Shown: positions 28,474-37,315 of the stretch, in pieces
Position numbering within the stretch: position 1 is the first letter of the stretch
Layout: each line of letters opens with the position of its first letter
Origin: Humibacillus sp.
GTDB lineage: Bacteria; Actinomycetota; Actinomycetes; Actinomycetales; Dermatophilaceae
Reading direction: 5' to 3'
DNA: 64,000 nt
Assembly (NCBI GenBank): GCA_030452985.1
Contig: JAKDLG010000003.1
Span: forward strand, 1 to 64,000
The notes under the pieces: generated by a model
Told to the model about the DNA's origin: nothing
Databases searched by the model: none
The model's input: only the letters and a program-made list of their open reading frames with translations
Program-made: the position numbers and the translations under genes

Positions 28474-29946
28474 TCAACGTGGCGTCGGCGCCCCTGCGAC
28501 CGCATCCCACAGTGGGCCCTGGAACGCGTCAGGCTCACCGGCCCGCTCAGCCTGGCCCGTGCCGATGACGGGCAGCTGCTCCCCGTCTCGTTCGGGAACG
28601 ACGTGCCGGGCGAACCAGGTCGCCAGGTCGTCAGCGAGCCCGCGTCGCACCTCTTGCGCGGCTGGGTCATCGACGAGGTTGACCCGCTCCCCCGGGTCGG
28701 CGGCCAGGTGGTACAGCTCGTGCGGGCCGTCGGGCCAGCGGTGCACGAACTTCCAGTCGCGACTGCGGATCATCCGGGCCGGACCGTACTCGTCGAACAC
28801 CACCACCCGCTCGGCACCCCCCGCCGCGGGCACCTCCGCGTCGGCACCGGCATCCGTCGGGGTGAGCAGCAACGGCGCGAACGAGCGGCCGGGGCCGGTC
28901 TGCATCGGCGACGGGTCGAGACCGACGAGCTCGAGCAGGGTGGCCGCCAGGTCGTAGGCCGAGAGCAGCTCGGTGCGCACAACTCCGGCTGCGACGCGAC
29001 CCGGTTGGCTCACGATGGCCGGCACCTTGACCGAGCTGTCGTAGAGGTTGAGCGGCCAGGTGCCGTTGCCCTTGCCCCAGATGCCGTGGTGCCCGGCGTT
29101 GAAGCCGTTGTCGCTGCTGAAGACGATGACCGTGCTTTCGCGCAGGCCGAGCCGCTCGAGCTCGGCCACGACCCGCCCGAGGGCCGCGTCCATCGCCGTC
29201 ACTGCCGCGAAGTAGCCGACCAGCGCGGCTCGCGTGTCGGGCTCGCCGCCGAGGGGCGAGCCGTTCGCCATTGTGGCCCACGGATGCCGCTCGCCCTGGG
29301 GACACGACGCGAAGGTGCAGTCGTCGTAGAGGGCCTCCACCTCGGGCGGGTGCTGTCCAGCCCACGGGCTGTGCGGCGCGGTGAAGTTCAGGCTGAGAAA
29401 GAACGGGTCGGGCTGGTCGGGCTGCGCCGCCTCGCGCACGAACCCGACCGCGTCGTCGGCGAGGGCGTCGGTCAGGTAGCCGGGCGTCGCCTCCCGGATG
29501 CCGTCGCGGTACATCGGCGCGTCGTGGTAGGCGCTGCCACCGGCCTCGTGGGAGTACCAGTGCACGAACCCCGCGCGGGGGCGGTCGTTGGCGCCGAGGT
29601 GCCACTTGCCCGAGAGCCCCAGCCGGTAGCCGTGCTCGGCCAGCACGTCGGTGACGAGCGTCTGGCCCGCGAGGTAGTCGGTCGCGGTGGCGCCCACGTG
29701 GGTGCCGCGCAGGTAGTCGTGCACACCGTGCGCCGAGGGGACCTGCCCGGTCAGCAGGCTGGCGCGAGCAGGGGAGCACACGGGTGAGGCGCAGAAGAAG
29801 CTCTCCAGCCGGGTGCCCTCGGCGGCCAGGCGGTCGAGCACCGGGGTCTGGATCTCGTCGTTGCCCGCGCACCCCATCGCCCACGGCCCTTGGTCGTCGG
29901 TGAGCACGAACAGGATGTTGGGTCGGTTTGGGTCATCGCTGGCCAC
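28474..29946 (-). CDS. Sulfatase, type I Cys-type
   Basis: NILFVLTDDQGPWAMG and CSPARASLLTG motif. Confidence 0.9.
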   Translation of the reverse strand: MASDDPNRPNILFVLTDDQGPWAMGCAGNDEIQTPVLDRLAAEGTRLESFFCASPVCSPARASLLTGQVPSAHGVHDYLRGTHVGATATDYLAGQTLVTDVLAEHGYRLGLSGKWHLGANDRPRAGFVHWYSHEAGGSAYHDAPMYRDGIREATPGYLTDALADDAVGFVREAAQPDQPDPFFLSLNFTAPHSPWAGQHPPEVEALYDDCTFASCPQGERHPWATMANGSPLGGEPDTRAALVGYFAAVTAMDAALGRVVAELERLGLRESTVIVFSSDNGFNAGHHGIWGKGNGTWPLNLYDSSVKVPAIVSQPGRVAAGVVRTELLSAYDLAATLLELVGLDPSPMQTGPGRSFAPLLLTPTDAGADAEVPAAGGAERVVVFDEYGPARMIRSRDWKFVHRWPDGPHELYHLAADPGERVNLVDDPAAQEVRRGLADDLATWFARHVVPERDGEQLPVIGTGQAERAGEPDAFQGPLWDAVAGAPTPR

Positions 29947-29982
29947 TAGGGCACTCCTCTCGGGGCGGGCGCCGGCCGATGC

Positions 29983-29996
29983 GGAAAGCGCTTACC
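29983..29996 (-). promoter_or_regulatory. LacI-type operator candidate
   Basis: GGAAAGCGCTTACC (reverse GGTAAGCGCTTTCC), 37 bp upstream of sulfatase start; near-identical to the site at 24255. Confidence 0.6.
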
Positions 29997-30172
29997 GAAC
30001 ACCTTAGCGCTGCTCTTGTCCCGCGCCTAGCCTCTTTCCTGCCCAGCGCCAGCGCCCCAGCCGCGTCCTACTCAGCGAACCACCGCACGATGAGAGCCGG
30101 ACTGACGGCCCTTGCGGTTCTGTGGCTTCGGGTGGGCGCCGGACATTCGCCCGAATCTATAACCAACGTGTA

Positions 30173-30201
30173 TTGACAGAAACTTCTGTACGGTCCAATC
30201 T
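30173..30201 (+). promoter_or_regulatory. Promoter with embedded operator upstream of Kelch gene
   Basis: TTGACA -35 consensus overlapping perfect inverted repeat ACAGAA-ac-TTCTGT; weak -10-like CAATCT. Confidence 0.4.
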
Positions 30202-30280
30202 AAGAGTCATACCTACTAGTGTTAGAGACGACACGGCGTCCGGTCCGAGTCGCCACTGACCGGACCGGAGGGCTCACACC

Positions 30281-31843
30281 ATGTTCCACTCCCACCCATC
30301 CACCGCTCAGCGAGGCAGCCCGGCCGGCGGTCACCGACCGCACCCGGCGCGTGCTCTCATCCGTCGAGCCAGCGTGCTCGTGGCCTCCGGCGCCATGGTC
30401 GCGACCGCCCTCGTTGCCACCTCGCCCGCTGGGGCGAGCGGCGCAGAACCTACCGGCGCGACTCTGCTCGCTGCCGCCACTGCGAGCCCGACCACCGGGT
30501 GGGCCCGTACCTCGCCGATGACCACCGCACGTGTTGACCACGCGGCCACTCGGCTCGCCGACGGGCGGGTACTGGTCGCCGGCGGGGTCAACACAGGAGC
30601 CGCCCTGTCCAGCAGCGAGCTGTACAACCCGGCCACCGGCACCTGGCAGGCCGCTGCCGACATGCCTATCGCCGTGACGAAAGCCGCCGCCGTGACCCTG
30701 CCCGACGGCACCGTGCTCGTCGCGGGGGGCGCGGGCACCGCCACCGAGCTGTACAACCCGACCACCAATGTCTGGACCACGGGGCCGCGGATGCCGGCCG
30801 CCAACTACAGCGCCACCTTCGCCGCGACCCTCCCCAACGATCACGTTTTCGTGCTGGGCGATGCAGCCGCCGACTACAACCCGGGCACCCACACCTGGAC
30901 GGCCCTGGCGGCGCCGCCCGCCATGACCAGATCGTCGAACAATGACACGGCGATGGTGGCCAACGGTGACGTCGTGACCCTCAGGGCCATGAAGTACGAC
31001 TGCTGCATGCCAGGCTCGCCCATCACGGGGCCGTCCGTGTACCACTGGGCCACCAACACCTGGGCAACCCTGCCCGTCCCACCGGTGAATCCCGGCGATC
31101 AGGGCGTTGACCTCGCGGCCCTGCCCAACGGCAACGTCATGCTCGCCGGCGGCATCATGAACTATCTCTGGTTCCCCGCTTACGCCACCACGGTGGAGGA
31201 GGTCAACCCGACCACCGGCAAGTGGACCGTCGATGCAGACGTGACGTTCGGTGACGAGCTCATCTCACTCCCGAACGGCTCGATCCTGGCCACCGGCATC
31301 ACCAACGACTACCTCTACAGCCCGACGAACCGCACCTGGACCGAGATGCCCGGGCGAAACGGAGCCATCGGCACGTTCACCGCGCTGGCTGACGGCTCGG
31401 TCCTGTCCACCGGCGGGTACACCTATAACGGCCCCACCCCCACCGGCCCGGTAACCCGGGCCGACATCTTCACCCCGCCGTCCACGTCCACGCCCCCACC
31501 GGCGACCCACCACATCGGAGACCTGGACAATGCCACCACCGCCGCTTCGTCGCTCAAGAAGTGGCAACCGAAGGTGACCGCCACGGTGCTGGACTCAAGC
31601 GGGGAAACCGTCTCAGGGGCAACCGTCAGTGGAACCTTCAGCCACCACAAGGGGACGCTGACCTGCGTCACCGCGGTCAATGGCACCTGCACGCTGGGCA
31701 ACTTCTCCCTCAGCCGGTCCACCACCTCGACGACGTTCAGGGTGACCGACGTGACCAAGGCCTCGTCGAAGTACTCGGCGACCGCCAACAGCGACCCCGA
31801 TGGCGACAGCAACGGAACCACCATCACCATCAAGCGCGCATGA
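30281..31843 (+). CDS. Secreted Kelch-repeat protein with C-terminal Ig-like domain
   Basis: Signal-like N-terminus; repeated LADGRVLVAGG...ELYNPATGTW motifs; C-terminal WQPKVTATVLDSSGETVSGATVSGTFS. Confidence 0.8.
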   Translation: MFHSHPSTAQRGSPAGGHRPHPARALIRRASVLVASGAMVATALVATSPAGASGAEPTGATLLAAATASPTTGWARTSPMTTARVDHAATRLADGRVLVAGGVNTGAALSSSELYNPATGTWQAAADMPIAVTKAAAVTLPDGTVLVAGGAGTATELYNPTTNVWTTGPRMPAANYSATFAATLPNDHVFVLGDAAADYNPGTHTWTALAAPPAMTRSSNNDTAMVANGDVVTLRAMKYDCCMPGSPITGPSVYHWATNTWATLPVPPVNPGDQGVDLAALPNGNVMLAGGIMNYLWFPAYATTVEEVNPTTGKWTVDADVTFGDELISLPNGSILATGITNDYLYSPTNRTWTEMPGRNGAIGTFTALADGSVLSTGGYTYNGPTPTGPVTRADIFTPPSTSTPPPATHHIGDLDNATTAASSLKKWQPKVTATVLDSSGETVSGATVSGTFSHHKGTLTCVTAVNGTCTLGNFSLSRSTTSTTFRVTDVTKASSKYSATANSDPDGDSNGTTITIKRA

Positions 31844-32020
31844 GCCGCACGCACCGCTGACTCGACGGGCGTCGTGGCCGACGAGGAGCCGACCGCGGCG
31901 ACCCGCGCTCGAGGAGTACCCGGCTCACGGCAGGGTAGCGAGCTCCACCCACGAATCGTGGGCAACCTGCGCCACCTAGACTGCCGTGGAAGGCGCATTC
32001 CCGAACGACGAGGAGACACC

Positions 32021-33040
32021 GTGGTGCAGGCCGGTGCAGCAGTGACGCTGAGTGATGTGGCCCGCGAGGCGGGCGTCTCGGTCGCCACCGCGTCGCGAGC
32101 CCTCAACGGCAGCACCCGCACGGTGCGGGCCGACCTCGCGGAGAGAGTGGCTGCGGCGGCGAAGCTGCTCGACTACGCCCCCAACGCGCAGGCCCAGGCC
32201 ATGGCCAAGGGGGCCACGACCGTGGTCGGGCTCATCGTGCACGACATCGCCGACCCCTACTTCTCGGCGATCGCGTCGGGTGTCTCGCGCGCGGCCGACG
32301 ATGCTGGCCTGCTCGTCATGCTGAGCGCCACCCTGGGCCGGCCCGAGCAGGAGGTGCGCTACCTGAGGGCGCTGCGAGCGCAGCGGGGCCGGGCCGCCAT
32401 CATCGTCGGCAGCCGGCGCACCGAACGCGACGGCGCTCTCGACGCCGAGATCACGGCGTTCGAACAGGCCGGTGGCCGCGTGGTGGCCATCAGCCAGGCC
32501 CGCCTGCCGGTCGACACGCTCGTCATCGAGAACCGGGCCGGCGCCACGACCCTGGCCCGCGAGCTCACCGCCTTGGGCTACTCCCGGTTCGGCGTGCTGG
32601 CCGGGCCGGCTGACCTCGTCACGGCGCGCGACCGGCATCGCGGCTTCGAGCAGGGCGTCGGCGAGGCGGGCTACGAGCCACCCGTAGCGGTGCACGGCGA
32701 CTTCACCCGTGACGGCGGCTACCGGGCCATGACCGAGCTGCTCGACAGCACAATCGAACTCGACTGCGTCTTCGCCGTGAACGACGTGATGGCCATGGGG
32801 GCGATCGCGGCCTGTCGAGACCGCGGCATCCGCCTGCCTGATGACCTCGCCCTGGCGGGCTTCGACGACATCGCCACGCTGCGCGACGTCAGCCCGTCAC
32901 TGACGACCGTGCGCCTGCCGCTCACCGAGCTGGGCGAGCAGGCCATGAACCTCGTCGCCGAGGCGCCCGCCGGCTCCCCCCGCCGGCGCCGGGTCAAGGG
33001 CACGGTCGTGCTACGCGAGTCGACCCCACCTCGCCGCTGA
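32021..33040 (+). CDS. LacI family transcriptional regulator
   Basis: VTLSDVAREAGVSVATASRALNGS...TRTVRADLAERV; periplasmic-binding-like C-terminus. Confidence 0.95.
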   Translation: MVQAGAAVTLSDVAREAGVSVATASRALNGSTRTVRADLAERVAAAAKLLDYAPNAQAQAMAKGATTVVGLIVHDIADPYFSAIASGVSRAADDAGLLVMLSATLGRPEQEVRYLRALRAQRGRAAIIVGSRRTERDGALDAEITAFEQAGGRVVAISQARLPVDTLVIENRAGATTLARELTALGYSRFGVLAGPADLVTARDRHRGFEQGVGEAGYEPPVAVHGDFTRDGGYRAMTELLDSTIELDCVFAVNDVMAMGAIAACRDRGIRLPDDLALAGFDDIATLRDVSPSLTTVRLPLTELGEQAMNLVAEAPAGSPRRRRVKGTVVLRESTPPRR

Positions 33041-33123
33041 CGCCACTCCCGACCGAGATGACGTAGCGAGCCGCCGGCACCCCCGCCCGCAGCGTGGAGT
33101 CGTAGGTTGTCATTGGTAAGCGG

Positions 33124-33927
33124 GTGAAAGAGAGGCAGCAGATGGGCACGCTGGAAGGCAAGGTCGCGGTGGTCACCGGGGCGAGTCGCGGTCTCGGCGA
33201 GGCGATGGTCACCGGGTTCGCGCAGCAGGGGGCCTCGGTCGTGCTGGCCGCCCGCACCGTCGCCGACCTGGATCGGGTGGCGGCGCGCTGCCGGGACGCG
33301 GGGGCCGCCCAGGTCGAGGTGGTTCCCACCGACGTCACCGACGAGGACGCGGTCGCTGCTCTGGTAGCCACGGCCCTGGGCCGGCTCGGTCGGCTTGACG
33401 TCTTCGTGGCCAACGCGGGGATCGCGGTGCCGTCGATCACCGACCAGCGGATGACGACCTTGGAGACCTATGAGCTCGACGTCGTTCAGCGGTTGCTCGC
33501 GGTGAACACGGTCGGAATGTGGCTGTGCCTGAAGGCCGCCCTTCCGTTGATGCCTGCCGGGGGCAGCTTCATCGCGATCGGCTCCGAGCTCGGCCGGATG
33601 GTGGGGGCCGGCGCCGGCGTGTACGCGGTGACCAAGGCGAGCGTCGACCTGCTGGTGCGGATCGCGGCCGCCGAGTCGATGGAGCGGGGTGTTCGCGTCA
33701 ACTGCCTGTCCCCGGGTGGGATGGCCGACACGTACCTGTTCGGGCCGAACAAGATGCCCGACTACATCAAGGCGCACGCCCCCTGGTCGGAGCCGGAGGT
33801 CATCGTGCCGGCCGCCGTCTGGCTTGCCTCCGACGACTCGACCGGAGTGACCGGCAAACGCCTGGCGGGCACCGTGTTCAACACGACTCCGCTGAACGAG
33901 CTGCGCGCCGGCCTGCAGGACGCGTGA
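33124..33927 (+). CDS. Short-chain dehydrogenase/reductase
   Basis: VAVVTGASRGLGEAM, VANAGIA, YAVTKASVDLL. Confidence 0.9.
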   Translation: MKERQQMGTLEGKVAVVTGASRGLGEAMVTGFAQQGASVVLAARTVADLDRVAARCRDAGAAQVEVVPTDVTDEDAVAALVATALGRLGRLDVFVANAGIAVPSITDQRMTTLETYELDVVQRLLAVNTVGMWLCLKAALPLMPAGGSFIAIGSELGRMVGAGAGVYAVTKASVDLLVRIAAAESMERGVRVNCLSPGGMADTYLFGPNKMPDYIKAHAPWSEPEVIVPAAVWLASDDSTGVTGKRLAGTVFNTTPLNELRAGLQDA

Positions 33928-33975
33928 CCTCGTGCGGCCCCGGTGTGACCTCTTGCCGACCCATAGCCTCAAGGG

Positions 33976-35604
33976 GTGAACGCCACAGCGGGTGACGAGG
34001 AGACCGTGCCGTCAGGGGGGCCTTCGGAGGGCGGTAACCCGTGGGCCGCGTTGTGGGTGCTGGCCATCGGGCTGGGGATGATCGTGCTGGACGGCACCAT
34101 CGTCGGGGTCGCCCTTCCGACGATCGTGACCGGGCTCAGCCTGAACATCACCGACGCCCAGTGGGTCAACAGCATCTACTCCGTCGTCTTCGCGGCCCTG
34201 TTGCTGTCAGTCGGCCGGATCGGTGACCGGCTGGGGCGCAAGCGGATCTTCATGGCCGGCACCGCGATCTTCGTGGTCGGCTCGATCCTGGCGGCGTTGT
34301 CGGACTCCAGCTCGGCGCTGATCTGGGCGCGTGTGGTGCAGGGCGTCGGCGGGGCGATGGTGCTCCCCTCGACCCTCTCGACGGTCAACGCCACCTTCCG
34401 GGGCAGCGCCCGAGCCGCAGCCTTCGGCATTTGGGGTGCCGTGATGTCGGGGGCGGCGGCCCTCGGCCCGCTGCTCGGCGGCTGGCTCAGCGGCTACGCC
34501 TGGCAGGCGATCTTCTGGGTCAACGTGCCCATCGGGGTGGCCGTGACCGTCGCGACCCTGGTGCTGGTCCCGGAGACCTCCGACAAGATCACCGCCCGCG
34601 GTCTGGACGTCGACGGCTTCCTGCTCTCGTCCATCGGCCTGGGCGCGTTGGTGTTCGCGATCATCGAGGGCCCCGACATGAGCTGGGTCACCCCCACCCG
34701 TGAGATCTCGCTGCTGGGCTTCACCTGGCCCACGGATGCGGCGCTGTCGCCGGTACCGATCGCGTTCGCCGTGGCCGTTGTCGCGATCGGGCTGTTCATC
34801 GTTTGGGAGCGACACCGGGCCAAGGTTGCACGGTCTGCCCTGCTCGACCTGACCCTGTTCCGGTTGTCGCGGTTCAGCTGGGGCAACGTGACCGCCGGCT
34901 GTGTGGCCGTCGGCGAGTTCACCCTGGTGTTCGTGTTGCCGCTCTACCTGATCTCAGCCCGCGGGCTGAACGAGATCCAGGCCGGCGTGGTGCTCGCGGC
35001 GATGGCGGTGGGGGCGTTCGTCGCCGGCGCGCAGGCTCGTCATCTCGCGGCTCGTTTCGACAGCCCCCGAGTGGTGCTGATCGGTCTCGTTTTGGAGGTG
35101 GGTGGCGTGGCCGTGATGGCGTTGCTGCTCGACCCGTCGATCTCGGTGTGGCTGATGAGCATCCCGCTGGTGGTCTACGGTCTCGGGCTCGGCCTCGCGT
35201 CAGCGCAGCTGACCTCGCTGGTGCTGGCCGACGTGCCGGTCGCCCAGTCTGGACAGGGGTCAGCGACGCAAAGCACGGTGCGGCAGGTGGGGTCGGCGAT
35301 AGGCTCGGCAGTCGCCGGTGCCCTGCTCTCCATGGGCTTGGGTCTCTACCTGAGCACGGGCACGCCGTACGACCAGGCGGTACGCAACTCGGCCGGCGGC
35401 GCGCTGCAAGGGCTACGAGCCCAGGGTGGACAGGACACCCTGGTCGCCCAGCTCAGCGACCAGTTCGCCGACGGGGCCCGGCTCGCGCTGTTCGGCTCGG
35501 TCATCTTCCTGCTGCTGGGCCTGGCGGGCGCCGCCCAGCTGCTCCGGGCCTCCCGGGTGCTCGAGCGCCTCGATACTTCAGCGGTCCCGTCGACCGAACC
35601 CTGA
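33976..35604 (+). CDS. MFS drug efflux transporter (DHA2/EmrB-QacA type)
   Basis: 14-TM-like; MIVLDGTIVGVALPTIVTGL, GRIGDRLGRKRIF, WVRVVQGVGGAMVLPS-like motif. Confidence 0.9.
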   Translation: MNATAGDEETVPSGGPSEGGNPWAALWVLAIGLGMIVLDGTIVGVALPTIVTGLSLNITDAQWVNSIYSVVFAALLLSVGRIGDRLGRKRIFMAGTAIFVVGSILAALSDSSSALIWARVVQGVGGAMVLPSTLSTVNATFRGSARAAAFGIWGAVMSGAAALGPLLGGWLSGYAWQAIFWVNVPIGVAVTVATLVLVPETSDKITARGLDVDGFLLSSIGLGALVFAIIEGPDMSWVTPTREISLLGFTWPTDAALSPVPIAFAVAVVAIGLFIVWERHRAKVARSALLDLTLFRLSRFSWGNVTAGCVAVGEFTLVFVLPLYLISARGLNEIQAGVVLAAMAVGAFVAGAQARHLAARFDSPRVVLIGLVLEVGGVAVMALLLDPSISVWLMSIPLVVYGLGLGLASAQLTSLVLADVPVAQSGQGSATQSTVRQVGSAIGSAVAGALLSMGLGLYLSTGTPYDQAVRNSAGGALQGLRAQGGQDTLVAQLSDQFADGARLALFGSVIFLLLGLAGAAQLLRASRVLERLDTSAVPSTEP

Positions 35605-35654
35605 CTTTCGATTGTCTCTTGCACGATGCTGAACAAGCGTTTAACATACTGAAC

Positions 35655-36353
35655 ATGAGTTCGGTAGTCGATGACGGAGACCTCACCGCTCGGGCCGGCA
35701 TCCGCAACGCCGCGTTGCGCCTCTTCGCCGAGCGGGGCCACGACGCGGTGACCGTGCGCGAGATCGCCACCGCGGCCGGGGTCTCCCCCGCCCTGGTGGT
35801 GCACCACTTCGGCAGCAAAGACGGCTTGCGCGCGGCGGTCGACACCCACGCAATCGACGCGTTCGACCGGGTGTTCGCCGAGCTCGACGACCACGACGTC
35901 GCCGAGATGCTGACCGGTGGCGAGGCCACGACGTCGGTGGCCGAGGCGTTCTCGCGGATGCTGCCGCCCGGCTCTCCCCTGCCGGCCTACCTGCGCCGGC
36001 TGCTGCTGACCAACGACCCGGCCGGGGCCGCCATCTTCGGCCGCTGGTTCGGCGCCACCCGTCGGTTGCTCGACGCCATGGTCACCCTCGGTGCCGCCCG
36101 TCCCAGCGATGACCCCGACGTGCTTGCCGCGTTCCTGCTGGTCAACGACCTCGCGGTGATTCTGCTGCGCAACCAGATCGCCACCGCCATCGGCGACGAC
36201 CCGCTGACGCCGGCCGGTCTCGACCGGTGGGCGAAGCAGGCCACCGCCGTCTATCTGGAGGGCGCCTTCGCAGCCCCTCCGGCGCAGCCGCCCGAAGCGG
36301 CGCTCAACAAACCGAACGCACCGATTGAACCGCCAGAGGAGGCACCGTCATGA
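35655..36353 (+). CDS. TetR family regulator
   Basis: RAGIRNAALRLFAERGHDAVTVREIATAAGVSPALVVHHFGSKDGLRAAVD; true start inside the 516-aa track ORF. Confidence 0.9.
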   Translation: MSSVVDDGDLTARAGIRNAALRLFAERGHDAVTVREIATAAGVSPALVVHHFGSKDGLRAAVDTHAIDAFDRVFAELDDHDVAEMLTGGEATTSVAEAFSRMLPPGSPLPAYLRRLLLTNDPAGAAIFGRWFGATRRLLDAMVTLGAARPSDDPDVLAAFLLVNDLAVILLRNQIATAIGDDPLTPAGLDRWAKQATAVYLEGAFAAPPAQPPEAALNKPNAPIEPPEEAPS

Positions 36354-37315
36354 ACGCCACCGTTCCCGTCATCCGCATCGAGGCGCTCACCAAGGTGTTC
36401 GGCAGCGTGCGGGCCCTCGACGGGCTCGACCTGCTTGTTCAGCCCGGTGAGGTGCACGGCTTTCTCGGTCCCAACGGGGCCGGCAAGTCGACGACCATCC
36501 GTGTGCTGCTCGGCCTGATGAGTGCCACCTCCGGCCGGGTCGAGCTGTTCGGCGGCGACCCCTGGCACGACGCGCCGCACCTGCATGCACGCCTGGCCTA
36601 CGTCGCCGGTGACGTCGCCCTCTGGCCGGGGCTGACCGGCGGGCAGTGCCTCGACGTGCTGGGCGCCACGCACGCGCGAGTCGACGAGCAGCGACGCGCC
36701 GACCTCGTCGACCGGTTCGACCTCGACCCGACCAAGCGGGTGCGCGACTACTCCAAGGGCAACCGCCAGAAGGTGGCGCTCATCGCCGCCCTGGCCGCCG
36801 AGGCCGAGCTGCTGGTGCTCGACGAACCCACCTCGGGCCTCGACCCGCTCATGGAGGCGGCCTTCCAGCAGTGCGTGCGCGAGCGCCGAGACGACGGCGT
36901 CACGGTGCTGCTGTCGAGCCACATCATGGGTGAGGTGGAGGCGCTGGCCGACCGGGTGAGCATCATCCGGCGAGGCCGCACCGTCACCAGCGGAACCCTC
37001 GCCGACCTGCGGCGGCACACCCGCACGACGGTGCACGCCGTCACCGTCGGCGATCCCGTCGGGCTCGCCGACAGCGCCGGTGTTGCCGACCATCAGAGCG
37101 AGCAACGGGGCGAGCTGGTCGACTCCCGGTTCACCATCGACGCCGACGACCTGGATGCCGTCATCGGCACCCTGCACGAGAGCGGCATCCACACGCTCAC
37201 GGTCACGCCGCCGAGCCTCGATGCCCTGTTCCTGCAGAACTACGGCGACCAGAGCGACGACGACGCCCTCGCAGACGCCGAGGCTCGCGACGAGCGACTG
37301 GCGGCCTCGCGATGA
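36350..37315 (+). CDS. ABC transporter ATP-binding protein
   Basis: Walker A GPNGAGKSTT; Walker B LLVLDEPTSGLDPL. Confidence 0.95.
   Translation: MNATVPVIRIEALTKVFGSVRALDGLDLLVQPGEVHGFLGPNGAGKSTTIRVLLGLMSATSGRVELFGGDPWHDAPHLHARLAYVAGDVALWPGLTGGQCLDVLGATHARVDEQRRADLVDRFDLDPTKRVRDYSKGNRQKVALIAALAAEAELLVLDEPTSGLDPLMEAAFQQCVRERRDDGVTVLLSSHIMGEVEALADRVSIIRRGRTVTSGTLADLRRHTRTTVHAVTVGDPVGLADSAGVADHQSEQRGELVDSRFTIDADDLDAVIGTLHESGIHTLTVTPPSLDALFLQNYGDQSDDDALADAEARDERLAASR

Noticed and set aside
34803-35654. N-terminal part of the 516-aa ORF upstream of TetR
   Set aside because: Out-of-frame extension over the MFS gene; true TetR start is at 35655
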